Origin: Uranotaenia lowii
Taxonomy: Eukaryota; Arthropoda; Insecta; Diptera; Culicidae
Assembly: GCF_029784155.1 (NCBI RefSeq)
Contig: NC_073692.1
Span: 238,408,503-238,472,502, forward strand
Reading direction: 5' to 3'
DNA: 64,000 nucleotides
In this document: piece by piece, positions 12,679 to 24,200 of the stretch
Layout: every line of letters starts with the position of its first letter
How positions within the stretch are numbered: position 1 is the first letter of the stretch
Position numbers and translations under genes: made by a program
Notes under the pieces: generated by a model
The model's database searches: none
What the model was told of the DNA's origin: nothing
Seen by the model: only the letters and a program-made list of their open reading frames with translations

Positions 12679-12975
12679 GGCCCGGATCGAAAAATCGGCC
12701 CAAAATCGGTAGGATTTCGGACCGTTCAGCCCGTGAATCGGTTAGAATTCTGACGAGAAATCCAACCGATTTCCGACGAATTCAGTGCCCTGGTGAAACA
12801 ACTTTCCTGACGACGATAAGTTTTTGCGAGTGAGCTGTCAAAACAACCGGGTCGTTTCAAGACGGAAATCGATTAGATTTCCTACCAAAATCAGATGGTT
12901 TTCCCATCAAAATTTGACGGTTTTCCGATCGAAATCGGACAAAAAATCCGAACGCTTTGCCCTGTTGTTTTTGTT
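12679..12975. repeat. Left flanking repeat of the chimeric pseudogene block
   Basis: Starts AAGGCCCGGATCGAAAAATCGG and is full of short degenerate AATCGATT, GAAATC and ACCGATTTC words in both orientations. The block's other end (18400-18465) carries the partly inverted counterpart, ending CTTCCGATCCGGGGGCC. The match over the outer 15 or so bases is good but gapped, so a terminal inverted repeat of an old DNA transposon is likely but not certain. No clear target duplication could be read. Confidence 0.4.
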
Positions 12976-13419
12976 GTTTTTCTGCCCTGATGTCAATTTT
13001 TGTTCGGATTCCAATTTTTTGGAAATAAAACAATAACATTATTTCTATGGATAATTTTAATAATTTGTTTGGCAATATATACAATATTTAAAAAAAAATA
13101 TTTATAATGCGCTGGAATTTTGTTTATGAATTTTATAAGATTTGCCCAATGGGGCAGATGATCGGCTGCTTCGAACGCCAAAAACTTCTGCTATTTCTCG
13201 TTTCAAGCTGCCTTTGCCTTAAATACAATCGAATGGACGCTTAGCTTCGCTTGTGCAGAACGGCTACCGATTAAGCATATCAGTGCCCGGTAATGATAAA
13301 ACTTATTTGTCTTGTACTTTCGCTATGCGATAAAATAGTTCATAACTATTGTGGCGATACACGTTGCAGCAAAAAGCTCTTCGCGATCATACATCAAAAT
13401 ATCGATTCTGGGGCATGCT

Positions 13420-16400
13420 TTCGACTTATTCGGCTTTGCCCCGTAACCTTTCCATAAATTCCGCCAACCGGTTACGCTTGTATTCCATGGGTAGCAACAA
13501 AATTTTCTTCTGGCTGCTAGAAGAGCTGAACATTTTCTTCAGTGCTGACTTTCCACCGCGGGTTTTGAGCACCAATTCCACACCATCGTTAACGGTCGAG
13601 ACGCTCAAAATTTCAGACCAGCGATGTGACCATTCGCACTAGAAGAATAAATTTTGTCAAACGATAACGATATACAATACAAATCTTTCAAACATTACCT
13701 GCCATCCACCGAAAAGATCGTTCCTCGTTGCATAAATGATCCTAGAGTCGGTTAACACACCACATCCTTATTGTCTAGGATAGATTCGTAATATGCAAAC
13801 ACGTCAGTAGCAGCAAATTTTCCTTTATCAACATTCCTGCAAAATTATTGAAAATTAAATTTAATGGACGCACATTTATAATTTGAAGAAGTTTGTCCTT
13901 ACTTAAGCAACTTGTTGCCCTCGGCTTCTTATTGAAAGGCCTCACTATACCGTCGGTGTGGAGAAAGCGTGGCGGTCGCAGTCGCATGGCTTCATCCGAC
14001 AGTTCTGTTGCACGTTTGACCGCATCGAAGCTTCCACTGGCAAAGTCCGTTACACCAGCAATAGGACGTGCCACCAGCCCAACTCCTTTTTTGCCCAAAC
14101 CTTTGAAGAAATCTTCAACACCTTCCTCTTTGGCTCCACTTATCGGTTTGGTGAACACCCCCGTGACACCGTCAAACACTCCCATGACCAGACCCTTGCC
14201 ACTGCGAGCAATTCCTTCCTGCAGGGTTGAAGGTTTTTTGTTCAAGGCATCACGGCGCTTTTTCTGATAGTCATCGTCGAACGTGAGCGCTGCCAGTCTC
14301 TTACCCATGGCACCCGTTATTCTGTGAACAGACAGATCAAAATATTAACATCAATAGCTACTATGTTATAAGTTTTTCAATCTTACTTCGAAACAGCGTC
14401 AGCTGCTCCTCCAACCGTGTGTCCAAACAATGACTTCACTCCCAGCACAAGACCTTCGGCAAACTCGCTAGGTCCCTGAATCGCCCCCTGGAACGGTTCA
14501 TAGAAGAGATCCTCCACACCCTTGGTAAAACCAACGACTAATCCGTACGGATTGCCAATAACGTCCAAACCAAGTACCAGAACGTACAGTTGCTTTACGG
14601 CTTGGCCACTGTAGTGAGTGACGCATTCCGAAACCAGCTGGCGCTGCGTTAAGAACAGCAACTCCCGTTCGAAGAACGCCAATCGAAAAACGACATCATT
14701 AATATCGGTGAGCGTAACGCCAACACCTTGCAAAATAGTGGACAATATTCCCGGGAGAGCTTTCGATTCGGAACCGGCCATTGAAAAGCTGACGTGAATT
14801 TTCAACGGTCCCAGGTGAAGATTGTCGTAGAAATTTTTCACCTCTACCTGCGACTGCATGGCCACGTGCGCATTGAGCGGCTGCGGTTGCACCTTGAGAT
14901 CCTCAGCGAACAGTTTTTTCTAACAAAAATTAAAAAAGTTACAATTTTTGAATCTCGTTACTATTCACTTAATCGAAGTACTTACCGCTTCAGTTTCCGT
15001 TATTTCTGAGCTGATCATCTCGAATATTTCATTGATGAAGATCAGATCTACCTTGACGTGGAACTCTTGCATTAGTACCCGTAAGTATTTGAATTGCTTT
15101 ACATTAGAATGTGGAATTATTCGTTGAACCATACTCATCTCGACAAAAGGCTTAAACTCGGTTGTTGCAGCAACGCTTTTGGGCGGAAGAATCGGTGCCA
15201 AAACGACCGGGAAGATACAGTCGCTCAACTGGTTGTCGATTTGTATTCGATTGATTTTGGCGTGGAACTGCAACTGGTGGGAGGAGGATTTCATCTCTAG
15301 CCATATGCCGGGGTAAAATATGCGCTTGATGGCTCGATCGGTGGATTTCTTGATGATGTTGTTTTGGAAGTTTACCTCCAGACGTTTCTCTCCCTCGAGG
15401 AAGTATTTTCTGTTGGAAGAAGCGCCAATTTCGACATCACGGAGGTAGTTTTGCTAGGCATTTTCAACGTAAATTGTTTCCTGTATTTTCATCTGTTTGA
15501 AGCGACCCGAACGTTTGCATTCTTCCCAGATAACCCCGGAGCTGGCAATTCCGATGTACATAAGGTCAGTCTTTTTGGCATTGTTGACAAGCGACAGGCC
15601 AACGCCATGGATTTCTAGTTTCATTTCCTGTGTTACTTGGTCTAGACGACTTGCAGAATGCAGCTCGTAAGCAATGTTAGCGTTATCGGTTATGAGCGAA
15701 ATTCGTTGAGTTCCGTTGAGGAAAGATACCCAACAGACGGCTTTATCACTTGGCGATGCGAACTCACTGATGTCGTCCTTGCGTAGGTCATTTTCCACTG
15801 GGGCCAGTTTCGATCCGCTATCAAAAACTATCGCTCACCAACTGGATTGACCCAGGTGTGCAGAACCATCTGATAAGGCATCGAATTTTACCATTAACAT
15901 CACCCTTTTCCTTGAATGCAAACGGCTCACAGGTGTGGTTCATCAGCAGAGCTGGAGCATCCCCAACATGATAACCAGAAATCGTGATGTAGATGGCGCC
16001 CTCCGTTACGTGGACATCAACATTAATGCCACCGTAGCGATTTTTGAGCTGTAGAAGCGTACATTGAACTTCGGTGTACTTGAAGGAGGCAGTAATTTCC
16101 GGACGCCCAGAAGCTTTAACTCGCAGCATTCGATTATCTTCGGTTTTAGGCCGCAGCGGAACACAATCGTTAACTTTCACTTTGGTTCAGCTGTCCGCTG
16201 TCCGCTGTCCGCAGATGTTCCTGTACTTCAACATCAAACTCTGCTCGGTTTATGAGCACGAAGTATGGCATAAACACAATCTGCTTCGTGAGAGAGTTAT
16301 GCGTGAGGGTATTGTTAACTCCAATCTGAAAAAGTCAATTGATTAACAAGTGAAAATAAAGGTTAAATTAGGTAGCGTCTCACCTGATAGGCCATGTTGT

Positions 16401-16490
16401 TTGCTTGGCACGCGATGACTCCACTCGAGCCGGCCACGTCCAAGGAGAATTTTTCGCTCCATTCGCCGGTATCCACGCGGATCACATAAA
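13420..16490 (-). pseudogene. Vps13 C-terminal pseudogene with introns retained
   Basis: Vps13 proteins are bridge-like lipid transfer proteins at membrane contact sites. Only the C-terminal third is here. In order on the minus strand: [19 protein letters not shown] and HNSLTKQIVFMPYFVLINRA (adaptor-binding region), the QEMKLEIHGVGLSLV block, then the ATG-C-like part with [17 protein letters not shown] and [19 protein letters not shown], and the terminal PH-like part with DSRIIYATRNDLFGGW. Introns survive at 14920-14985 (GTAAGT...TTAG) and 14322-14386 (GTAAGA...ACAG), so this is a DNA-level copy, not a retrocopy. It is broken by a frameshift near 16200 in a GCGGACA repeat, two more near 15840-15900, and a TAG at 15454-15456. 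The first two thirds of the gene are absent. Confidence 0.85.
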
Positions 16491-18183
16491 ACTCGACAAA
16501 ACCCTTTAGGATTTCATTTTTGGTGCTGGGGAATTGAGTTGGCCTACAAAAAAAAAATGCTAAAAATCAACAAATCACAAAAATAAATCATAAATACCTA
16601 CCTTCCTCCAAGGTTTGATCTAGCAGCAAAATAAGCTACAGTTGCTCAGGAAGCACCCCGCTGCAAATTGTTGAGTCGCAGTTCTTTGCTCAGGTCAAAG
16701 CCAAGCAGATTTTGTGCCAGATTAAGGGGTGCTCTGCTTCGGCAAACACTCCTGCAGCCGGTCGACGATAGCTTTCTTGTACTGCAGCTCCAAACAAACG
16801 GAGCCTGTTTCGCGCTGCTGCTTCTGTAGTTCCTGACCACATTGACTTCGAGGTTACTGCTTCGCTTTTAAAACACTCGACCAAACTCTTTCGGATTTCA
16901 TTTTTGGTGCGCTCATTTTGGGTCAGCTGTGCTCTATTAGTAGCGCTTAGGCTGGGGAATTGAGTTGGCCTACAAAAGAAATTTAAAAAACAACAAATCA
17001 CAAAAATAAATCAGAAACACCTACCTTCCTCCAAGGTTTGATCCAGCAGCAAAATAAGCAGTCAAAGTTCTTTGCTCAGGTCAAACCCAAACAGATGGTG
17101 TGCCAAATTGGGGGTGCTTTGCGGCAAACACTCCTGCAGCCGGTCGATGATGGCTTTCTTGCACTGCAGCTCCGAACAAACTGAGCCTGTTTTGTGGTGC
17201 TGCTTCTGTAGTTCCTCCGAGAATGGTTCTGCTTCGCTTTCCAAAAACTCGATAAAACCCTTTCGGATTTAATTTTTGGTGCGCTCATTTTGGGTCAGCC
17301 GTGCTCGATCACTAGCTCTTGGGCTGGGGAATTGAGTTGGCCTGCAAAAAAAAATGCTAAAAAAACAACAAATCACAAAAACAAATTATAAATACCTACC
17401 TTCCTCCAGCGGCAAAATAAGCTGCAGTTGGTCGGGAAGCACCCCCGGTTGCTGCAAATTGGTGAGTAGCAGTTCTTTGCTCAGGTCAAAGCCAAGCAGA
17501 TGGTGTGCCAGATTGGGGGGTGCTCTGCTGCCGCAAACACCCCGCAGCCGGTCGACGATAGCTTTCTTGTACTGCAGCTCCAAACAAACGGAGCCTGTTT
17601 CGTGCTGCTGCTCCTGTAGTTCCTGACCACATTCAACGTCATCCTCCGAGAATGTTACTGATGCTTCGCTTTCCAAACACAAACCCTGACGGATTTCAAT
17701 TTTGGTGCGCTCATTTTGGGTCAGCAGCCCTAGGATTTACGTTCGGTTGACGCATTTCGGAAGCGAGAATTTTCATGGAAACTAGAGCGTTCTCCGGAAG
17801 GAACAATTGTAGGTAACGTAGCGGATGGCGTTGAGCATGTGGTCCACTTTGGTCTTCATGCCTTCTCGAGATTTTTGCGTCCGGGGAGTTTTTTTCTGGA
17901 TTTTCATCCTGTTGGATGATTCATCTCTAACGTCCGGGGAATGGTGTGAAGGTGTCGAAAAGGGAGTAAGCTGCGTCGATGATGGCCATTTCCTGAGGGT
18001 TGATGTTTCTGCTGAGGGCTCTCTGTAGCGGTAAACTGTTTCACTGCCGGGGTTTTGCTCCTGTCTCATATTCTGATAGTAGCGGAACAGTGAATTGATG
18101 AAATGGTCCCATGAAATTATGGCCGAAGCTCCCCCAGCTTTTTCTCCACCACCTTGTTTCAGCAAATTGAATGCGCTAGGCAT
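16490..18183 (-). pseudogene. Nup205-like pseudogene fragments with a repeated exon
   Basis: Nup205 is a large inner-ring scaffold nucleoporin. The minus strand opens with a segment containing IISWDHFINSLFRYYQNMRQ and, after a frameshift near 18020, SRNINPQEMAIIDAAYSLFD, ending at a stop. Downstream come three copies of an exon carrying LTQNERTK, then NLAHHLLGFDLSKEL and LQQPGVL, each with a GTAGG donor and a poly-T acceptor. These stretches resemble the Nup205 regions reading LAHYLLGFELKK in vertebrates. The best copy is 17386-17730; the middle and left copies have stops just after DLSKEL or frameshifts. A fourth, partial copy (PTQFPS...GFVEF) is joined in frame to Vps13 at about 16490. The identification as Nup205 is by recognition and should be searched. 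Confidence 0.65.
16540..17730. repeat. Tandem triplication of an exon-plus-intron unit, about 370-430 bp
   Basis: Three successive units start near 16540, 16968 and 17339. Each contains the plus-strand landmarks GAGTTGGCCTACAAAA (or GCCTGCAAAA), ACAACAAATCACAAAAA, ATACCTACCTTCCTCC, GTTCTTTGCTCAGGTCAAA, GAGCCTGTTTCG and TTTTGGTGCGCTCATTTTGG. The units differ by point changes and small indels, so the duplication is not recent. A further copy of the unit's edge, GGGGAATTGAGTTGGCC, lies just left of 16540 at the fusion with Vps13. Confidence 0.85.
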
Positions 18184-18500
18184 GAAGCAGGCGTGAAATT
18201 TTGACCGGCAACGAAAACGCGGCGTGCGACAAACACGAAAAATAACCGATCGTTTTCAAATGATGGCCCGTCGCAAGAAAAGCTGACAGAATTCGAATCG
18301 AAACTAAACTGATCGATTTCGATATCTGTCATTGTATGGCAGCGGAGAAATTGTCAGGAAATCCAACAGATTTCGAAGGGAAACCGGATAGATTCAAACT
18401 GACAACTAATGGTTTGACAGTTATCGGTCCGGTTGCAATATTCCTTCCGATCCGGGGGCCGATGACCTAGTGAGCCTGTTGCCAAAATTGAACGGGGTTA
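18184..18500. repeat. Right flanking repeat of the chimeric block and a MITE end
   Basis: Contains degenerate AATCGATTTC and GAATCGAAAC words similar to 12679-12975, in inverted order, and the sequence CTTCCGATCCGGGGGCC near 18446-18462, which mirrors GGCCCGGATCG at the other end of the block. Immediately outside lies TGTTGCCAAAATTGAACGGG at about 18479-18498, an end of the MITE family seen at 4561-5055. Confidence 0.4.
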
Positions 18501-18714
18501 CAAATAATGCAAAAATTACAAAAAAAAACTCTAAAAATCACTTAATATATTGAGAAGAATTTTTAATTGAATTTTTAAAATTTTCATTTTCTGAATTTTA
18601 GTTTATTTTGTTAAATTTGTAATTTAAAATTAGGTAATGTTTGACTCTACAGTTTCGTTTTTTAAACTATTTTTGGAGCACCATAGTGGAGTGCCTTTAT
18701 GATGCCTTGTAGGT

Positions 18715-18915
18715 CCTACACCGTTTTGCCTAAAGTCATTTGGCATAAAGCCGTTTGGCAGGAAAGTCGTTTGGCATAAAATCATTTGGCATAAAATCAT
18801 TTGGCATAATGGTCATTAAGCATAATGGCCGTTTGGCATAATGCCAAACGTCCATTATGCCAAACAACTTTTATGCATAACTACCATTATGCCAAACGAC
18901 CATTATGCCAAACGG
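18715..18915. repeat. Palindromic array of GTTTGGCATAA repeats
   Basis: A run of about a dozen degenerate 13-17 bp units. The left half reads CATTTGGCATAAA or CGTTTGGCATAAT on the plus strand (18735-18840). At 18840 the orientation flips, and the right half reads CATTATGCCAAACGACC (to about 18915). The centre, GTTTGGCATAATGCCAAAC, is a near-perfect short palindrome. No protein is encoded. Arrays like this can be the core or terminus of a DNA transposon, or a small inverted satellite. Confidence 0.75.
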
Positions 18916-19832
18916 AGTTGGAAGATCATGCGTAACAAAACGTATTTTTACATAAACTGCCTTCAAAAGGTTCCCAATCCGACCACCAGGTGTCTTGCTA
19001 TCAAAAATGCATTTCGTGTTGTTATTAGTCTACCAGTTCATACCTTATTACCTTATACCTTTGATTTAATTCTGATGCAAAAAACTTTCTATCTTGTTGA
19101 TAGAATATAAAGGAATAAAGATAAATAAAGCAATAAAGCGAAATTCTGAAACCACGACCAGTTTGGAAATCAAACAGAACCGACGACAGTCGCAACTGCA
19201 AGCTAGATAGAGAAGAGCACAAATTACGAATAAATCTGACCGGTTAGCTCGTGACTTGCCCAGCAATGATCATGCAATGAAGGAAAGTCGTAGATCAGTA
19301 TGAATGGTAGTGTAATAATTAACTGTACTGATGCTTGCTGCTGCCCAGTTTGACGATGCGACTTTCGTTTCGGCACCAAACTTACATAGTTATCTATCCA
19401 CCAGCCAGCAGCTACCTAGTGTCCTATAGGGGTGGCGGCTGGGCAGATGCATATAAACATTTACGACCACCCTGCTAGCTACTATTGGTGCTGCTTTTGT
19501 TGTTTGTACCACACAAGTTTCGTTTCTAGCCATGCTCACAATTTGTCGAAATTGAATTGGGAATTCATTCGGAGTTAAGCGTGTAAACGGAACGGAAGCA
19601 ATTTTGGATGCGTATAAAAAATTTGAATTTTCAAATCGAAATCGGCCGGAAAAAGGTGTTTTTTTTCGAGTAGCTGAAGGAGTAAACTGTTCTACGGAAA
19701 CTGCTTGGAGTGAATTCAGATCAGATAGTGTGTTTTAAGTGGAAAACGCCAATTTACGGCGAAAAAGACGCCAGTGAAAACTTAAAAAGAAAGTGAGGTT
19801 ATAACAGGAAATGAAAGTGTGCCAGCTTAAAA

Positions 19833-21188
19833 ATGGCTAGCAGCAAGGAAGACGACCAGGATATGGACAATCCGGAACCAAACACCGGAACCAGAAAAAA
19901 GGCGTTCGAAAAGGATGAGACAAGCACAACACGAAAACCCAAGATAAATTATCAATACATAGGCAGCGATCAAGGACCGTTCCGAGTTTTTATAGAATTG
20001 TTAAAGAAAACAGGGGACAATCAAATAAACAAATTGGCACTTGCTAATACACTGCGCAAAATGATCATTTACAAAGCGCACATCCTGGATTTAAAAAATG
20101 TTGGACGTCACAAGGTAATGGTTTATCTTAATAGTTACGCTATAGCAAATCGCCTCACCAGTGATAAAAATTTGAATGAACTCAACTACCGTGCGTACAT
20201 TCCCCAACATTTAGTAGCGGTCTCCGGGGTAATCGCAGGAGTACCTCTTGATATAAACGAAGACGAAATGATGGAAGAAATTCTATGTGAGTGCCCTATA
20301 ATGAAAATTCAGCGTTTGACCCGCTGGGAAGAAGAAAAAGGTAAAATTCCCACACAACGGGTTAGTGTACTGTTTAGAGCTAACAAACTTCCGGAATCCA
20401 TCAAGTTATTCCATTGCTCTGTTAACGTCCGTCCGTTCTATCGAAAAACCATGATCTGTATGAATTGTCTGCGTTACAATCATCGTACAGAAAATTGTAA
20501 AAGTCGAAGAAGATGTACAAAATGCACAAAAATGCATCCGAATGCAGACGAGTTCGACAACTGCAATAAAGAAACCAAATGTTTTCATTGCCGAGAGAAC
20601 CATGCTACGACGGACCCAAAATGTTCTGAGAGAACGAGACAAAATAACTTACAAGCCATTTTAGCTCGCACTAACCTAACAGTAATCGAAGTACACGAAC
20701 GGTATCCAATAAAAACCCAAAACTTTTATGAGGCGCTAGTTGAATCTTCACAAGATCCAACCCCGGAGGAGTCTTACGCCAGTATGACTGCCGGAAGATA
20801 CCAGCAACGAAACAAGGACACATCAAGTACGGTTCGACGCAAGAGGGTAGCGGAAAAAATAAATTCGCCTATCATCAGTGACTCGATTAATGTGTTCAAT
20901 GCCAGGAAGCAAACAGACAGCGAGCAATTTAATGGAACTGCACTCTTCAATAAGTTCAAGAGCACCGAAGTAGAACGTTTCAAGGAAAATTTGAGAAAAC
21001 AACAGCAAGGTAAGACACATACGACCGCAACCATAGAAGAAACTACAGCCAGCCCTTCATCAAGTAAGCAACAAAGACTTGATGAGAACCACCGAGAAAA
21101 ATTTTCCACCTTTGTTACAAGTATGATCGATAAAGGTAAGATAAACCCAAACAGTTTAGAGTTCATTAAGCATAATCAAAACGAATAA
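19833..21188 (+). CDS. ORF1 protein of the non-LTR retrotransposon (nucleocapsid-like)
   Basis: Starts at an ATG (19833) and encodes 451 residues. The N-terminal third is charged and polar. The middle holds a fold that ends in CMNCLRYNHRTENC, CTKCTKMHPNADEFDNC and CFHCRENHATTDPKC, three Cys-rich knuckles typical of gag-like LINE ORF1 proteins that bind the element RNA. The C-terminal part is low-complexity, rich in Gln, Lys and Thr, and probably disordered. The frame is uninterrupted. It ends 26 bases before the ORF2 start, separated by a long A run. Confidence 0.85.
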   Translation: MASSKEDDQDMDNPEPNTGTRKKAFEKDETSTTRKPKINYQYIGSDQGPFRVFIELLKKTGDNQINKLALANTLRKMIIYKAHILDLKNVGRHKVMVYLNSYAIANRLTSDKNLNELNYRAYIPQHLVAVSGVIAGVPLDINEDEMMEEILCECPIMKIQRLTRWEEEKGKIPTQRVSVLFRANKLPESIKLFHCSVNVRPFYRKTMICMNCLRYNHRTENCKSRRRCTKCTKMHPNADEFDNCNKETKCFHCRENHATTDPKCSERTRQNNLQAILARTNLTVIEVHERYPIKTQNFYEALVESSQDPTPEESYASMTAGRYQQRNKDTSSTVRRKRVAEKINSPIISDSINVFNARKQTDSEQFNGTALFNKFKSTEVERFKENLRKQQQGKTHTTATIEETTASPSSSKQQRLDENHREKFSTFVTSMIDKGKINPNSLEFIKHNQNE

Positions 21189-21214
21189 AAAAAAAAAAAA
21201 AAAAAAAAAGCAAT

Positions 21215-24200
21215 ATGAAAATTATCCAATCTAATATCCAAAGTTTGAGCAAAAATAAGCAAGAAGTACATCGTGTACTCTCGGATAAAAACTATGATGT
21301 AGCCCTATTGTCTGAAACATGGAGTAAAGAAGGAGAAGAGGGTAACAGGGAGTACAACATTTCTGGTTATCATCGAATCCTTGTATCAAGACCTGATGGT
21401 TATGGTGGAGTTGGAATATTTCTTAAAAATTCCCTCAACTACTTAAAACTTAATATAAATAGCAACTCCGATCTCATTCAATTCGCCGCAGTTAAAATGA
21501 CAAAATTTGATATAGTGATAGCCGTTATATATGTAGCTCCTCACATTGACAAGAACGAATTCGAGACCAGCATGCATGCCATTTTCCTACAACTCAATAG
21601 ATATACACGAATAATTATAGGTGGTGATGTAAACTGTCATCACCCAGCTTGGGGTGACGATACGACTGACCCAAAAGGTTCGATCCTCGTAACTGCTATA
21701 AACTGCTCAAACCTCATACTAATCAACACGGGTGAAAAAACGTATGTTCCCTTAGAGTTAGGAAGAAGGTCGACTGCCATAGACATTTCCTTATGCTCTT
21801 CCAACTTGTTCCAAGTAGTCAATTGGAAAGTTCTACCTCAATCCATCGGCTGTAGTCAACATTTGTTGATAGAGATGGACATAACAAGTGAAAAGACAAA
21901 TGACACTCGAACTTACACGAACTATCAACAAATTTTTAAAGACATTTCAGCCTTAACTGGTGAGGAAATTTCAGGGTTAGACGTTCTGAAATCCTTCTTT
22001 GGAGCGTTAGGAATAACAGGAAAAAAAGTAAACACATCCCAAAAATTTGGTGGGATCAGCAAGTAGAGGAGGCATGGCAAAACAAAGCAACATCTCTTAA
22101 AAAGTTTAATTCTCAAAGCACCATAGAAAATGCCATTGAGGTCAGAAAAAACAGAGCAATCTTTATTCGTACCAAAAAAGAATCAATGAAAAGGAGTATT
22201 AAAGAGTTCGCTGCCAGTATAGATCCTCAAATAAGTTCTAAGGCACTTTGGGATAAAATAAATAGGATAGCAGGAAACAACAAAAAGCAAAAGACCAACA
22301 ACCCTATACAGGAAGATGTTGACATGGCAGAAAAGTTCATGGACTTACATTTCGGCAACAACGATATTGATTTTGATATCCCATTGTCGTATGGAAGAAC
22401 GTGTGAATATAATATCCTTAATGCAGAGCTGTGGAATAGTATTCTATGCCGAAAGAAAAACAGGTCAGCCCCATCTAATGACCAAATAACATATGGTATG
22501 TTGAAACATTTACATCCCTCTGTACGAGACATCATAATAAACGATCTTAACAAGATGTTTATAGCAGGCAACCTGTCGTATCAACTGAAAGAAATAAAGG
22601 TTATCGCTATACCGAAACATGGAAAGGATCAGTCAAGTATCGAAGGTAAACGACCAATTTCACTGGTTCCAACACTAACAAAAATTTTAAACAGTGCGGT
22701 TCTGGAAAAGATCCAAACCCACATAAACATCAACAACATCCTTCCTGAAAAATCTTTCGGATTCAGGAAAAACGTTTCAACGACAACATGCATTAATTTC
22801 CTCACAAATATCGTCAAGGATAGCAAAAGGAAAAAACTCATTACATCTATTATTTTCATTGATTTAATGAATGCATTCAATGCTGTCAAAACAGAACTTT
22901 TGGAAGATATTATGACAAACCAACGATTTCCTCCAGAAATTGTAGTGTGGGTTGGATACTTCCTGAGAAACAGGAAGCTATCCATGCAAGTCGGGCAAAG
23001 CTGTGTGACACGAACAATCAGTAATGGATTACCTCAGGGAGACGTACTTTCACCCACATTATTTAATTTATACACTTCTGACTTACACCTTACTCAGAAT
23101 GAAGACGCAGATATTCTGCAATTTGCTGATGACTTTGCCCTGGTTGTTAGAGGAAAATCTCTTGAAACAGTAGAACAGAGGACTCAAGAATTACTGAACA
23201 ATTTTGTTTCCAGAGCTAGAAGGTTGAACTTTCAAATTAACCCTGCAAAGACTAAAGCGTTACTTCTCCTCAGGGGAAAACGCAAACACAATATCCGAAT
23301 ACATAACGTACCTGTGGAAACGGTCGCGAGCCACAAATATCTGGGTATCCATATAGACCGATCCTTCGGATTTGGGATTCACGCTAAACAAACTGCAAAA
23401 CAAATTCAGGAACGGCTGAGAATGATGAAAGTTATTTGTGGAACACGTGAAGGAAGCCATCCTCAAACTATGTCATTAGTTTTCAACGCACTATTACGTA
23501 GTAAAGCTGAGTATGGATCCTCAATAATCGGGAACACATGCAAAACTAATAAAGAAAAAATACAGGTCATCCTAAACGATGCTATGCGTAAAGCCACGGG
23601 TTGCAGCAGAACTACCCCTCGAAATACGCTTCTAGCTATAGCTGGTCAAGAACCTTGGGAAGTAAGAAATAAATTTGTTACATGTAAGGAAACTGCTAGA
23701 ACTGTATACTATAGAACTCCAGTTTACAACCAACTACAAAAAGTGTCAGACTTTAGAGGAGATACGAAGAAGCTAAGTTTTATGGAAAAAATATTCGTGG
23801 AATATCAAGAAACGTTTATGCGCATAAGTCCTATGGTACAATCCAAGAAAATCGAAGTGAACATCTCTACAAATATTGGCATTAACTGTTCCAAGAACAA
23901 TGTCAATCCAAGAGTGTTGAAACAAAAAGTGCTGGGTATCCTTAACAGTCGATACAACCACTGCCATCGAATCTACACGGATGCATCGAAATTAGGTGAT
24001 AGATGCGGTATTGGAGTCTACATAGAATCTAGAAAAAGAAAAATTATATTGGCGCTCGACCGAGAAACAAGTATTATGACAGCTGAACTTCTAGCAATTA
24101 ACACCGCAACAGAAGAAATTAGAAAGGAAAGGTTCGAAAACTCAGTAATTTTGACGGACTCGCTGTCATCTTGCACATTACTTGGAAACTATCTTGACCA

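Noticed and set aside
13893..14267. Plus-strand open frames opposite the Vps13 pseudogene
   Set aside because: They are shadows of the minus-strand Vps13 coding sequence; amino-acid composition is that of a reverse-complemented gene.
13420..16490. A functional Vps13-like gene nested in the Gdi intron
   Set aside because: Several frameshifts, a TAG at 15454-15456, loss of the N-terminal two thirds and fusion to foreign exons.
18715..18915. CRISPR-like or attachment-site array
   Set aside because: Units vary, orientation reverses at the centre and there are no spacers of constant length.
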